Shown here: positions 51,922-61,357 of the stretch, in pieces
Layout: the number at the start of each line of letters is the position of its first letter
Position numbering within the stretch: position 1 is the stretch's first letter
NCBI GenBank assembly: GCA_008015155.1
Contig: SSFA01000019.1
Location: 1 to 64,000 of the forward strand
Length of the DNA stretch: 64,000 nucleotides
Source: Thiothrix sp.
GTDB taxonomy: Bacteria > Pseudomonadota > Gammaproteobacteria > Thiotrichales > Thiotrichaceae
Direction: 5' to 3'
The notes under the pieces: generated by a model
Seen by the model: the letters and a program-made list of their open reading frames with translations, nothing else
Told to the model about the DNA's origin: nothing
The model's database searches: none
Translations under genes and position numbers: made by a program

Positions 51922-51938
51922 GGTATAAGACCTATACC
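51922..51938. promoter_or_regulatory. Second dyad in the cydA promoter
   Basis: GGTATA (51922-51927) and TATACC (51933-51938) are inverted around five bases, and a third half-site GGTATT follows at 51943. It falls between the FNR box and the putative -10, where a repressor would act. The regulator is unknown. Confidence 0.45.
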
Positions 51939-52109
51939 AAGCGGTATTTTTCATAGAAGCAAGTTTTTATTAGGCTATGAATTTGCAAGGAAATAGAGCG
52001 TTCCTAGTTTAATAAAACCTCGTTTTTTAGAAACTTGAAACACATCCCGCCATCTTGCATAGCTGAAGCAGAATCGGCGTCTCTAACCCGCTAAAAGATA
52101 TAAACTGTT

Positions 52110-53720
52110 ATGATAACTGATGAAATTGTCGATCTATCCCGGCTACAGTTTGCTCTAACTGCTCTTTACCATTTCCTGTTTGTCCCTTTGACCTTGGGTA
52201 TGACCTTCATGCTAGCCATCATGGAGTCAGTTTATGTCATGACTGGCAAACAAATTTATAAGGACATGGTGAAATTTTGGGGCAAGTTATTCGGTATTAA
52301 CTTTGCTCTCGGTGTCACAACTGGGCTTACTATGGAATTCCAGTTTGGGACCAATTGGGCTTATTATGCCCATTATGTAGGTGATGTGTTTGGTGCACCG
52401 CTGGCTATTGAAGGCTTAATGGCCTTCTTTCTCGAATCTACTTTTGTCGGTCTATTCTTCTTTGGTTGGGAACGCTTAAGCAAAGTCCAGCATTTAACTG
52501 TCACTTGGCTCATGGCTTTAGGTACTAATCTCTCCGCCTTATGGATCTTAATTGCCAATGGCTGGATGCAAAATCCCATTGGTGCTGAATTCAGCTATGA
52601 AACCATGCGCATGGAAATGGTGGATTTTGGCGCCGTCTTATTCAATCCTGTCGCCCAAGTGAAGTTTGTACACACTGTTGCAGCCGGCTATGTGACAGGA
52701 GCCATGTTTGTACTCTCTATCAGTGCTTGGTATTTACTGAAAGGCCGAGATATTGGCTTTGCTAAGCGCTCTTTTGCAGTAGCAGCAGGGTTTGGGATGG
52801 CTTCTATTCTGTCGGTTATTCTTCTGGGTGATGAAAGTGGTTATGAGGCAGGCGATGTGCAAAAGATGAAATTAGCTGCTATTGAAGCAGAGTGGGAGAC
52901 GCATCCACCACCAGCCGGCTTTAATCTAGTTGCCCTACCGGATCAAGCAAAAGGTGAGAATAGTTTTGAGATTAAAATCCCTTATGCTTTAGGCTTAATC
53001 GCTACCCGCTCTCTCACTGAAGAAGTCAAAGGTATCAATGAGTTAGTAGCTGATAACGAGCAACGTATCCGTAATGGTATGCAAGCTTATGGCTTATTCC
53101 TAAAACTGCGCCAAGGGACAGCCACTGCCGCTGACCGTGATAGTTTTGACAAAATTAAACAAGACCTAGGTTATGGTCTCTTACTGAAGCGTTATACACC
53201 GAATGTCGTCGATGCGACTGAAACACAAATCCAGCAAGCAGCACAAGATACCGTTCCCCATGTAGCGGCTTTATTCTGGGTATTCCGTCTTATGGTAGCG
53301 GCTGGCTTTGCCATGTTGCTCGTCTTCACTCTAGCTTTTTACTACACCGCTAAACGCACTGTGTTTAAAAAGAAATGGTTACTCCGTCTGGCCTTTTTCA
53401 GTCTACCACTACCTTGGATTGCCGTGGAGAGTGGTTGGTTTGTGGCTGAATTTGGTCGGCAACCTTGGGCGATCGGTGAAGTATTGCCTACCTTTTTAGG
53501 CACATCCACTTTAACTGAATGGGACTTAATTGGCAGTATTTTCGGTTTTGTATTGTTCTACACCTTACTGCTGATCATTGAGATGTATCTCATGATCAAG
53601 TTTGCGCGACAAGGACCGAGTAGTTTGCATACTGGCAACTATTATTTCGAACAAACCGGCAGAGGTGGTACGCACACTGCTGATGCTGTTTATGCCGATA
53701 AAATCAAGGACCAGATTTAA
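52110..53720 (+). CDS. cydA: Cytochrome bd ubiquinol oxidase subunit I
   Basis: CydA holds hemes b558, b595 and d and the quinol site of the high-affinity terminal oxidase in the inner membrane. The 536-residue protein starts [24 protein letters not shown], with heme-ligand His, and includes [37 protein letters not shown], a long periplasmic Q-loop (about 255-380), and [20 protein letters not shown]. Length matches the Escherichia coli-type (long Q-loop) enzyme. The cydB ribosome binding site overlaps its stop. Confidence 0.96.
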   Translation: MITDEIVDLSRLQFALTALYHFLFVPLTLGMTFMLAIMESVYVMTGKQIYKDMVKFWGKLFGINFALGVTTGLTMEFQFGTNWAYYAHYVGDVFGAPLAIEGLMAFFLESTFVGLFFFGWERLSKVQHLTVTWLMALGTNLSALWILIANGWMQNPIGAEFSYETMRMEMVDFGAVLFNPVAQVKFVHTVAAGYVTGAMFVLSISAWYLLKGRDIGFAKRSFAVAAGFGMASILSVILLGDESGYEAGDVQKMKLAAIEAEWETHPPPAGFNLVALPDQAKGENSFEIKIPYALGLIATRSLTEEVKGINELVADNEQRIRNGMQAYGLFLKLRQGTATAADRDSFDKIKQDLGYGLLLKRYTPNVVDATETQIQQAAQDTVPHVAALFWVFRLMVAAGFAMLLVFTLAFYYTAKRTVFKKKWLLRLAFFSLPLPWIAVESGWFVAEFGRQPWAIGEVLPTFLGTSTLTEWDLIGSIFGFVLFYTLLLIIEMYLMIKFARQGPSSLHTGNYYFEQTGRGGTHTADAVYADKIKDQI

Positions 53721-53730
53721 GGAGTTCCTT

Positions 53731-54879
53731 ATGCTTTTTGACTATGAAACGCTCAAACTAATCTGGTGGTTACTGGTAGGAGTTTTATTCATTGGGTTTG
53801 CCCTGACTGATGGCTTCGACATGGGTGTCGGTGCTTTGTTACGCTATGTTGGCAAAACTGACGAAGAACGCCGAGTGGCCATTAACACCATCGCACCCCA
53901 TTGGGATGGAAACCAAGTTTGGTTAATTTTAGCTGCCGGTGCTATTTTCGCAGCTTGGCCGATTACCTTTGGAGCCTCTTTTTCAAGCTTTTATTGGGCT
54001 TTAGTCCTGACTTTATTTTCCTTGTTTTTCAGGCCAGTTGGCTTTGATTATCGCTCTAAATTAGCTAATCCTAAGTGGCGTAATGCTTGGGATTGGGGTT
54101 TAGTGGCAGCAGGAGTCATTCCCCCCTTGGTATTTGGTATTGCTTTCGGCAATTTACTGCTAGGCGTAGCCTTTGAATTTGACGAATTTCTACGCATCAG
54201 TACGCATGGTTCATTCTTTGGCCTATTTCATCCCTTTGCAATTTTAGTGGGTCTCGTGAGCTTATCTATGTTCACCATGCAGGGTGCAAGCTATCTTATG
54301 TTGCGTACTGATGATGTAATCTATGCGCGCGCTCGTAAAGCGGCTTATTGGGCAGCGGCTAGTGTGTTGATTACTTTTGCTCTTGCAGGTATTTGGTTAT
54401 GGCTTGGTGTCACAGGTTACGCTATCACTCAAATGCCAGCGACAGATGCCTTACCTAATCCTTTAGCAAAAACAGTCGTTCCCATGGATGGCGCTTGGTT
54501 AGCCAATTATAGAACTTACCCCTTGACCATCATCGCTCCAGTCGCAGGCTTTCTCGGTGCCTTTGGCGTCTTGATCTTAGCAAAGCGCGATAAAGCTCAT
54601 CCGGTTGCCAGCTTTCTCTACAGTTCACTAAGTTTGATTGGGATTATTATGACTGCTGGGGTGTCTTTATTCCCTTTCATCATGCCCTCTAAATTAAACC
54701 CCAGTCATAGTTTGACCATCTGGGATTCTGCGTCTAGCCATCTGACTTTAAATATTATGTTTTGGGCAGCTTTGATTTTTGTGCCGATTATTTTGATCTA
54801 CACCTTGTGGTGTTACAAACAAATGTGGGGCACAGTCACTGTTAAATTTATTCAGGATAATGAGCACAACGTTTATTAA
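53731..54879 (+). CDS. cydB: Cytochrome bd ubiquinol oxidase subunit II
   Basis: CydB is the second membrane subunit of the bd oxidase. The start at 53731 (ATG with AAGGAG 7-8 bases upstream) gives 382 residues; an in-frame ATG at 53602 lies inside cydA and has no support. The protein begins MLFDYETLKLIWWLLVGVLFIGFALTDGFDMGVGALL, followed by APHWDGNQVWLILAAGAIFAAWP and a C-terminal SSHLTLNIMFWAALIFVPIILIYTLWCY. cydX follows after 14 bp. Confidence 0.96.
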   Translation: MLFDYETLKLIWWLLVGVLFIGFALTDGFDMGVGALLRYVGKTDEERRVAINTIAPHWDGNQVWLILAAGAIFAAWPITFGASFSSFYWALVLTLFSLFFRPVGFDYRSKLANPKWRNAWDWGLVAAGVIPPLVFGIAFGNLLLGVAFEFDEFLRISTHGSFFGLFHPFAILVGLVSLSMFTMQGASYLMLRTDDVIYARARKAAYWAAASVLITFALAGIWLWLGVTGYAITQMPATDALPNPLAKTVVPMDGAWLANYRTYPLTIIAPVAGFLGAFGVLILAKRDKAHPVASFLYSSLSLIGIIMTAGVSLFPFIMPSKLNPSHSLTIWDSASSHLTLNIMFWAALIFVPIILIYTLWCYKQMWGTVTVKFIQDNEHNVY

Positions 54880-54893
54880 GGAGGCTGAAATAC

Positions 54894-54995
54894 ATGTGGT
54901 ATTTTGCTTGGATTTTAGGAGTATTGCTAGCCTGTTCTTTTGGCATCATTAATGTCATGTGGCTAGAATTTAATGGTTTGGATGCTGATGAGTAA
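54894..54995 (+). CDS. cydX: Cytochrome bd oxidase small subunit CydX
   Basis: A 33-codon gene directly after cydB, preceded by AAGGAGG. The product starts MWYFAWILGVLLACSFGI and ends LDADE: one membrane helix beginning MWYFAWILG, the CydX/YbgT signature. CydX stabilises hemes in the bd complex. Confidence 0.92.
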   Translation: MWYFAWILGVLLACSFGIINVMWLEFNGLDADE

Positions 54996-55026
54996 CTAAG
55001 TTTCTTCTGTTTACTTCTAAGTTTTG

Positions 55027-55056
55027 CCCCTAGCTACCACTAGTTAGGGGTATTTT
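55027..55056 (+). terminator. Terminator-like hairpin between cydX and cydD
   Basis: CCCCTAGCTA (55027-55036) pairs with TAGTTAGGGG (55041-55050) with one G-T pair and a four-base loop, followed by TATTTT. It probably ends most cydABX transcripts and lowers cydDC expression, or marks a separate transcript. Confidence 0.65.
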
Positions 55057-55070
55057 CCACAGGATGACGC

Positions 55071-56834
55071 TTGACCCAACACCAACCACCCCATTCAACG
55101 CCTGCTATTACAGCCGCTTTACAGGCTTGGAAAAGCCAATCTGGTTTTTGGATAAAAGCTGCTATCTTGATTGGCCTAATCTCAGGTCTGCTACTCATTG
55201 GGCAAGCTTGGCTTTTGGCTAAAGTCATCAATGCCGTCGTGTTTAACCAAGCTGATTTAGCAGCAGTTATGCCTTGGTTATGGACTATGTTGGCTATTTT
55301 TTTAGGTCGCGCCCTTCTAACTTGGTGTGCCGAGCAAGCAGCCTTTCAGGCAGCACTACAGGTCAAACTTGCAGTACGCCAACATCTTTATCAACACCTT
55401 CAGCAGCTTGGGCCTGCTTGGCTAACGGGTGAACGTACTGGCGAGCTATTAACGAGCCTGAGTGATGGGGTTGAAGCACTCGAAGCCTATTATGCTCGCT
55501 ACCTACCGAGCATGACCTTGGTAGTCCTCATTCCCTTAGCTTTATTAGTCTTTGTTACTGCTAATGATTGGCTGTCAGGTGTGATTCTTGTGGTGACCGC
55601 CCCCTTGATTCCAGTGTTTATGATTTTGATCGGTAAAGGCACCGAACAACGTAATCAACAACAATGGCAAAAACTCACTCGGATGAGCGCCTATTTCCTC
55701 GATCTACTTCAAGGTATCACCACCTTGAAGCTGTTTAATGCCAGCCAGCGTGAAGCGCACATGGTAGCTAATATGTCGGAGCAATATCGGCACAGCACTA
55801 TGTCGGTATTGAGAGTTGCCTTTTTATCCTCACTAGCCTTGGAGTTTTTCGCGACTGTCAGTGTGGCAGTGCTTGCAGTTTTAGTTGGTTTTCGTCTGTT
55901 TTGGGGCGAACTAGACTTTCTGCATGGCTTTTTCGTATTACTGCTAGCGCCCGAATTTTACCTGCCTTTACGCACGATGGGCACACAATACCATGCACGC
56001 ATGCAAGCCATCGCTGCTGCTGAGCGTATTATAGCGATACTCAATATCACACCGAATAGCACCCATCCTAGGGTGGACACTGCCTATGAACTCAAGTCGA
56101 ATTTTACACTGCATTTACAAGACTTGAGTTTTACTTATCCTGATGGCAGACAGGGCTTAGACCGAGTCAATCTAGCAATTTATCCGGGCGAAACTTTGGC
56201 ATTGGTCGGCAGTAGCGGTGCAGGTAAAACTACACTAGTTAATCTGTTATTAGGCTTTTTAAGCCCTACCAGCGGTCAAATCCTCATAAACGATACACCA
56301 CTCTCTGCTATACCAGCGGCTACTTGGCGTCAACAACTGGCTTGGCTACCACAGAAACCACAACTCTTTCCAAACACCGTCTTAGAAAATATTCGCCTTG
56401 GTCAGCCACACGCAAATTTAGAAATTGTAGAATTAGCTGCACACCAAGCCCAGGCTCATGGTTTCATTCTCGACCTAGATCAAGGCTATAACACGCTGAT
56501 AGGTGAGGCAGGACAAGGTTTATCAGGTGGACAAACGCAGCGCATCGCTTTAGCCCGCGCTTTTTTGAAAAATGCGCCCTTAGTGATTCTAGATGAAGCC
56601 ACTGCTCATCTGGATGCTAAAAGCGAAGCCTTGATTCAAACAGCGATTAAGCGCTTGGCCCAGGATCGGACAGTGGTCATGATTGCACATCGCCTTAGCA
56701 CTATCCGTGAGGCCGATCGAATTGCTGTCATGGAGCAAGGTCGGATAGTGGCCATAGGTACTCATACCCGTTTGCAGCAAAGCTCGGTCACTTATCAGCA
56801 AATGTTGGCAGCCTATGCGAACGAGGATACCTAA
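55071..56834 (+). CDS. cydD: ABC exporter CydD (cysteine/glutathione, cytochrome bd assembly)
   Basis: CydD and CydC form a heterodimeric exporter of glutathione/cysteine needed for bd oxidase assembly. The TTG at 55071 with AGGA six bases upstream is the start. The 587 residues have an N-terminal six-helix membrane domain (about 25-310) and an ATPase domain with Walker A VGSSGAGKTT, signature LSGGQTQRIALARAF and Walker B LVILDEATAHLD. The stop is directly followed by the cydC ATG. Confidence 0.93.
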   Translation: MTQHQPPHSTPAITAALQAWKSQSGFWIKAAILIGLISGLLLIGQAWLLAKVINAVVFNQADLAAVMPWLWTMLAIFLGRALLTWCAEQAAFQAALQVKLAVRQHLYQHLQQLGPAWLTGERTGELLTSLSDGVEALEAYYARYLPSMTLVVLIPLALLVFVTANDWLSGVILVVTAPLIPVFMILIGKGTEQRNQQQWQKLTRMSAYFLDLLQGITTLKLFNASQREAHMVANMSEQYRHSTMSVLRVAFLSSLALEFFATVSVAVLAVLVGFRLFWGELDFLHGFFVLLLAPEFYLPLRTMGTQYHARMQAIAAAERIIAILNITPNSTHPRVDTAYELKSNFTLHLQDLSFTYPDGRQGLDRVNLAIYPGETLALVGSSGAGKTTLVNLLLGFLSPTSGQILINDTPLSAIPAATWRQQLAWLPQKPQLFPNTVLENIRLGQPHANLEIVELAAHQAQAHGFILDLDQGYNTLIGEAGQGLSGGQTQRIALARAFLKNAPLVILDEATAHLDAKSEALIQTAIKRLAQDRTVVMIAHRLSTIREADRIAVMEQGRIVAIGTHTRLQQSSVTYQQMLAAYANEDT

Positions 56835-58487
56835 ATGAAGGATTTGCTACGTCTTTTAGGTCTACTCCAACCATATTGGGCTTGGGTAGGTCTAGGCATT
56901 TTTCTCTCCTTCGTGACTTTAATGGCCAATGTAGGGTTAATGGCTATTTCCGGCTGGTTCATTACAGCGATGGCGATAGCTGGAGTTGCTGGCCTTAGCA
57001 TAAACTATTTTACTCCTGCAGCCTTGATTCGCTTATTTGCTATTTTACGTACCACTGGACGCTATGGGGAAAGATTAGTAACCCATGACACAACATTTCG
57101 GATACTGGCAGAATTAAGAGTTTGGTTTTACCAGCGAATTGAAATCATCGCCCCAGCTGGTTTAGAAAATTATCATAGCGGGGACGTTTTAAGCCGGATT
57201 CGGGCGGATATTGATACCTTGAATCTACTCTATCTGCGCTTAGTTGTACCGCTAGCAGTGGCTTTATTGGCTAGCCTCGTTTTTGTCATCAGTTTGTTGT
57301 TTTATCATCCCCTGCTAGCCTTGGTTGAGCTGAGTTTGCTTCTGCTAGTGGGTGTATTAGTACCTCTACTCACACAAGCTTGGGGACATGCTAGCGGGGC
57401 AAAAGTCGTAAGCTTAACTGCCCAAATACGCACGGCCCTTGTCAACGATCTACAGGGTATGGGGGAACTATTGATTTACGGAGCGGCTACAGCTCATGCT
57501 GCTCAGCTAGAACAACTATCCCAAGAATTAGCTAAACGGCAACAAATCCTAGCTAGCCTAAATGGCTTAGCCCAAGGCCTCGGGGGCTTAGGCGCCAATC
57601 TAGCGATGTGGTTGATGTTAATACTAGCTATCCCTTTAGTTTCAGCAGGCACGATGCCAGCACCTGAACTGACTCTATTGGCTTTATTTGCATTAGCCAG
57701 CTTCGAAGCTGTTTTACCTCTGCCGTTAGCCTTTCAGAGTCTCGGGGAAATCCTCGCAGCAGCCCGGCGAATTTTTGCCTTGACTGACCAAGCACCCAGC
57801 ATTATTGAACCCAATCAGCCTTTAGCAATCCCTGACACCCTGCATTTTGAATTTCGGCGGGTATCTTTTCGTTATCAAACTCATCAGCCGAAAGTTTTAA
57901 CCGATGTTTCACTAACCTTAGCAGCAGGTACTAAAATTGCTCTGCTTGGCGCGAGTGGTTCTGGTAAAAGCACTATCCTGAGTCTACTCTTACGTTTTCG
58001 TGAGCCTGAATCAGGTGAGATTTACCTGAATGGGCAAGCGCTAAACCGCTACAACAGCGAGGCTCTGCGCACCAAAATTGCAGTAGCCCCACAACAAAGC
58101 TTTTTATTTAATACCACCTTGCGTGCCAATTTATTACTCGCCAAACCGAATGCTACCCAAGCTGAGATTGAGTCGGCTTGTCGCTTAGCACTAATTCATG
58201 AGTTTATTAGCCAACAACCTGAGGCTTATGAAACTTGGGTGGGTGAAACAGGCGTGCGACTTTCGGGCGGGCAAGCTAAACGAGTCGCACTTGCCCGAGC
58301 CTTACTTAAAGATGCACCGGTATTAGTGCTAGATGAACCCACCGAAGGCTTAGATCCAGAAACCGCTCAGCAATTAATGGCTAATGTGTTACAGCATGTA
58401 GATAGGTTCAAGAAAAGCCTCATCTTGATCACTCATCAACAGCACGGACTAGCTACTATCGACCAGACTTATAGACTAAGCGACTAA
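56835..58487 (+). CDS. cydC: ABC exporter CydC (cytochrome bd assembly)
   Basis: The partner of CydD, beginning immediately after its stop. The 550-residue protein has the membrane domain opening MKDLLRLLGLLQPYWAWVGLGIFLSFVTLMANVGLMAISGWF and an ATPase domain with Walker A LGASGSGKST, signature LSGGQAKRVALARALL and Walker B PVLVLDEPTEGLDPET. It ends in a 4-bp overlap with the convergent ABC importer ATPase gene, without a visible terminator. Confidence 0.93.
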   Translation: MKDLLRLLGLLQPYWAWVGLGIFLSFVTLMANVGLMAISGWFITAMAIAGVAGLSINYFTPAALIRLFAILRTTGRYGERLVTHDTTFRILAELRVWFYQRIEIIAPAGLENYHSGDVLSRIRADIDTLNLLYLRLVVPLAVALLASLVFVISLLFYHPLLALVELSLLLLVGVLVPLLTQAWGHASGAKVVSLTAQIRTALVNDLQGMGELLIYGAATAHAAQLEQLSQELAKRQQILASLNGLAQGLGGLGANLAMWLMLILAIPLVSAGTMPAPELTLLALFALASFEAVLPLPLAFQSLGEILAAARRIFALTDQAPSIIEPNQPLAIPDTLHFEFRRVSFRYQTHQPKVLTDVSLTLAAGTKIALLGASGSGKSTILSLLLRFREPESGEIYLNGQALNRYNSEALRTKIAVAPQQSFLFNTTLRANLLLAKPNATQAEIESACRLALIHEFISQQPEAYETWVGETGVRLSGGQAKRVALARALLKDAPVLVLDEPTEGLDPETAQQLMANVLQHVDRFKKSLILITHQQHGLATIDQTYRLSD

Positions 58488-59545
58488 TCAGCCAACACCA
58501 GTAACTCTTCTGGCGCAAAACTCACCATCACATGATCACCTGCTTTTGGTGGTGCTACGGAAGGCTGATTAAAGCCATCTAAGGAAATCACCTGCTCTCC
58601 AACTTTGACCCGAACTCGAATCACGGAGCCAAGGAAATTCACGTCTTGGACTTTGCCGTGTAATTGCCCTGATTTACCCGCTACGGCACCTAAACTTGCT
58701 GCTTCTGGACGCAGTGCTAAAGCAATAGCATCGCCTGTTTTAAACGTATTTAAGCTCCGACCTAGACTCAACTCAGTTCCGTTCAAGAGGAAGCTACCCG
58801 TTTGTGTATCCGTCACTACAGCTTCTAAGACATTGATCGTCCCGACGAAAGACGCCACAAAACGGGTTTTGGGTTGATTATAAATCTCAAAGGGAGTACC
58901 TAGTTGATCCGCTTTACCTTTATGCATCACCACAATCCGATCGGACATGGAGAGTGCCTCTTCCTGATCATGCGTCACAAAAATGGTAGTAATTTGAAGT
59001 TTACGTTGAATAGCACGAATTTCTTCACGTAAAGACACGCGAATCTTAGCATCCAAAGCAGACAGTGGTTCATCCAATAATAAGAGCTTCGGTTTAACAG
59101 CTAAGGCACGTGCTAAAGCCACCCGCTGCTGTTGCCCACCAGAAAGCTGGAAAGGATAGCGCTGCCCTAGCTCTTCTAATTTAATTAAAGCCAACATTTC
59201 TTTAACCGTAGCATCAATTTCGGCTTTCGATTTGCCTGCCACTTTTAAACCAAAGGCTAAATTTTGTGCTACGGTCATATTTGGAAAGAGCGCATAGGCT
59301 TGGAATACCATGCCAATATTGCGCTGATTGGGCTTGAGATTGACCACATCTTTACCATCAATCCGAATGCTACCAGAGCTTGGCGTTTCAAAACCGGCAA
59401 CCATCCGTAAGACGGTAGTTTTACCACAGCCACTAGGGCCTAAAAACGAAACAAACTCACCTTGCTCTACGGCTAGATTGAAGTTTTCAACTACACGATT
59501 ACCCGCATAGTCTTTTTGCAAATTGCTAATTTCAAGGAAGGCCAT
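58484..59545 (-). CDS. ABC importer ATPase (PotA/FbpC-type)
   Basis: The ATPase of the four-gene importer. The 353-residue protein has Walker A LGPSGCGKTT, signature QLSGGQQQRVALARALA, Walker B KLLLLDEPLSALDAKIR, the switch His in FVTHDQEEALSMSD and a C-terminal TOBE-type regulatory domain (about 270-350). It belongs to the MalK/PotA/FbpC group. It closes the operon, 11 bp after the second permease gene. Confidence 0.92.
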   Translation of the reverse strand: MAFLEISNLQKDYAGNRVVENFNLAVEQGEFVSFLGPSGCGKTTVLRMVAGFETPSSGSIRIDGKDVVNLKPNQRNIGMVFQAYALFPNMTVAQNLAFGLKVAGKSKAEIDATVKEMLALIKLEELGQRYPFQLSGGQQQRVALARALAVKPKLLLLDEPLSALDAKIRVSLREEIRAIQRKLQITTIFVTHDQEEALSMSDRIVVMHKGKADQLGTPFEIYNQPKTRFVASFVGTINVLEAVVTDTQTGSFLLNGTELSLGRSLNTFKTGDAIALALRPEAASLGAVAGKSGQLHGKVQDVNFLGSVIRVRVKVGEQVISLDGFNQPSVAPPKAGDHVMVSFAPEELLVLAD

Positions 59546-59556
59546 AAGCGCTGCTC

Positions 59557-60372
59557 TTATCTAAATTGTTTGACTTGGGTATGTTTCTGTAAGCGTGTGA
59601 CTAACTGCATTAAGCCCATACAGAGCCAAGTAATACTAAAGGCAATCACGGCTAAAGCGGCGGGTTCATAAGCTCGATTGGCACCTATCAACTGCATGAA
59701 GGGCCCAAACGCAGGACGATTCAAGAGCGCAGCAAATACAAACTCACCAATGACAATCGCAAAGGTTAAAAACGCCCCAGAGAGAATCGCAACCAGCACA
59801 TTGGGTAGAATAATTTTAGCTAAAATAGTCACTTTGCCAGCGCCTAAGCTTTCTGCCGCCTCCGTTAAGGTCGTGATATCCAAAGTACGCAAACCGGTAT
59901 CAACCGCACGATACATATAAGGCAAAGCCAACACCGTATACCCGCAAACCATTAAAATGTCCGTACCAAAGGCCGAACCCGTCAGAGGTAATACAGAAGA
60001 GGTGTTATACATGCGGATATAGCCAAATACGATGACAATGGCTGGAATAATGAGAGGTAAGAGCGTAATGAATTCAACCACTGGCCGCCAACGTGGCAAT
60101 TTTAAGCGCACCCAGTAAGCAGTTGGAACCACCAATAACACACCCATCACAATGGTAAGCAGTGCCATCATCACTGAGTACATAAAAGTGGCTTGAAAGC
60201 GTGGGTCACCTAGAATAACTCGATAGGCTTCAAAGCTATATTCACCCCGCTTCATGCGCAAAGAGAATTCGAAAGTACCAATTAAGGGCAAGGCAAAATA
60301 CAAGACACCGAAAGCCAGCGCAACCCAAGCCCAAAAGCGATTAGAGCGCCAGAAACTCATGATTTCACCCAC
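59557..60372 (-). CDS. ABC importer permease 2
   Basis: A 271-residue inner-membrane permease with about six helices. The EAA loop reads LTEAAESLGAGKVTILAKIILPNV (about 160-183), as in PotC/ThiP-like transporters. The start overlaps the first permease gene by 16 bp. It pairs with the ATPase and binding protein of this locus. Confidence 0.9.
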   Translation of the reverse strand: MGEIMSFWRSNRFWAWVALAFGVLYFALPLIGTFEFSLRMKRGEYSFEAYRVILGDPRFQATFMYSVMMALLTIVMGVLLVVPTAYWVRLKLPRWRPVVEFITLLPLIIPAIVIVFGYIRMYNTSSVLPLTGSAFGTDILMVCGYTVLALPYMYRAVDTGLRTLDITTLTEAAESLGAGKVTILAKIILPNVLVAILSGAFLTFAIVIGEFVFAALLNRPAFGPFMQLIGANRAYEPAALAVIAFSITWLCMGLMQLVTRLQKHTQVKQFR

Positions 60373-61262
60373 CTTTCGCTACGCGCCCGCATCCATAGAT
60401 AGATGGTATTGGCAATAATCGTCACAACAATCATACCGAAGGCTAAGGCGTAACCTAAATGTGGGTCTTGCAAAACATCACCACGAATCTGCGCAAATAA
60501 TACAATAGGCACTATCGACAATGAGCTACCTGTTAAAGCATAGGCGGTTGCTACTGCGCCAAAGGCATTCGCAAATAACAAGGCAAAGGTTCCTAAGAGT
60601 GCAGGCCACAAAATCGGTAACGCTACCATCGTCCAATACTGGAAACCATTCGCGCCCAAGATCGCTGCAGCTTCGCGCCACTCGCGTTTAAGGCCGTCTA
60701 AGGCCGGGGTAATGATGAGAATCATCAGCGGAATCTGGAAAAATAAATAAGTCAGGGTCAAACCCCAAAAACTCAAAATATTAAAGCCATACGCATAAAT
60801 ATTGATGCCGAACCAGTCCCGCAATAACACGGTCACCAAGCCTAAACGGCCTAAGGTGGCTAAGAAGGCGAAGGCTAAAGGGACGCCAGCAAAATTCGAA
60901 GCCACCCCAGAGAAAGTCATAATCGGCGAGCGTACCCACGCTGGCAAACCACCTAACACAATCGCAGCGGCTATGGCAAAGCCGATTAAGCAGCCTAATA
61001 GCGCTGAGGCCACACTAATCTTGATACTGATCCAATAAGAAGCAAGGATGGACTCCTGAAAGAGTTTTTGAATATTTTCTAAGGTAAATTGCCCGGCTGG
61101 GTTCTGAAAAGCACCAATGACAATATTCAAAGTCGGTAAGATTAAAAATAACAGAGCGAAAATTAAAAACGGCAAAATCCCCAGCCATGCAAACGAACGG
61201 CTTGGCTTAGAAGCGGTAAACAGTGTGTTATTAATAGGTTCAGAACTGGCGGACATAAGCAA
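60357..61262 (-). CDS. ABC importer permease 1
   Basis: A 301-residue permease of the PotB-like type with a cytosolic N-terminus (MLMSASSEPINNT) and about six helices. The EAA loop reads WREAAAILGANGFQYWTMVALPIL. A second in-frame ATG two codons later is also possible. It is separated from the binding-protein gene by a 95-bp gap containing two hairpins, so binding-protein mRNA can accumulate at higher levels. Confidence 0.9.
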   Translation of the reverse strand: MLMSASSEPINNTLFTASKPSRSFAWLGILPFLIFALLFLILPTLNIVIGAFQNPAGQFTLENIQKLFQESILASYWISIKISVASALLGCLIGFAIAAAIVLGGLPAWVRSPIMTFSGVASNFAGVPLAFAFLATLGRLGLVTVLLRDWFGINIYAYGFNILSFWGLTLTYLFFQIPLMILIITPALDGLKREWREAAAILGANGFQYWTMVALPILWPALLGTFALLFANAFGAVATAYALTGSSLSIVPIVLFAQIRGDVLQDPHLGYALAFGMIVVTIIANTIYLWMRARSERWVKS

Positions 61263-61283
61263 ATCTCAGACTGGGCTGTTAAC

Positions 61284-61338
61284 GGTTTAGTAACTGACTA
61301 AACCAACCTTGGAAACAGCCTCTCCTAGTGAGAGGCTG
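61284..61338 (-). other. Two hairpins between the binding-protein and permease genes
   Basis: GGTTTAGT/ACTAAACC (61284-61304) and CAGCCTCTC/GAGAGGCTG (61316-61338) each form perfect stems with five-base loops. Such intercistronic structures often protect or partly terminate the transcript after a periplasmic binding protein, producing the higher level of that protein. Confidence 0.65.
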
Positions 61339-61357
61339 CACAGCTCAACTGACTCGC

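Larger units (their letters stand above)
51802..52109 (+). other. 308-bp intergenic region, cydABX promoter
   Basis: No gene is apparent. The region holds an FNR-type site (51908-51921), a second dyad (51922-51938) and a candidate -10 TATTTT at 51945-51950, followed by about 150 nt of untranslated leader before cydA without an obvious hairpin. Confidence 0.6.

Noticed and set aside
53602..53730. Longer cydB start inside cydA
   Set aside because: The 43 extra residues come from the cydA 3' end in another frame. AAGGAG before 53731 and the conserved MLFDYETL start decide.
61284..61304. TAGTCAGT inside the hairpin after the binding-protein gene, resembling the purU/soxB operator
   Set aside because: The similarity is confined to a few bases and the position is intercistronic. 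A transcript hairpin explains it better.
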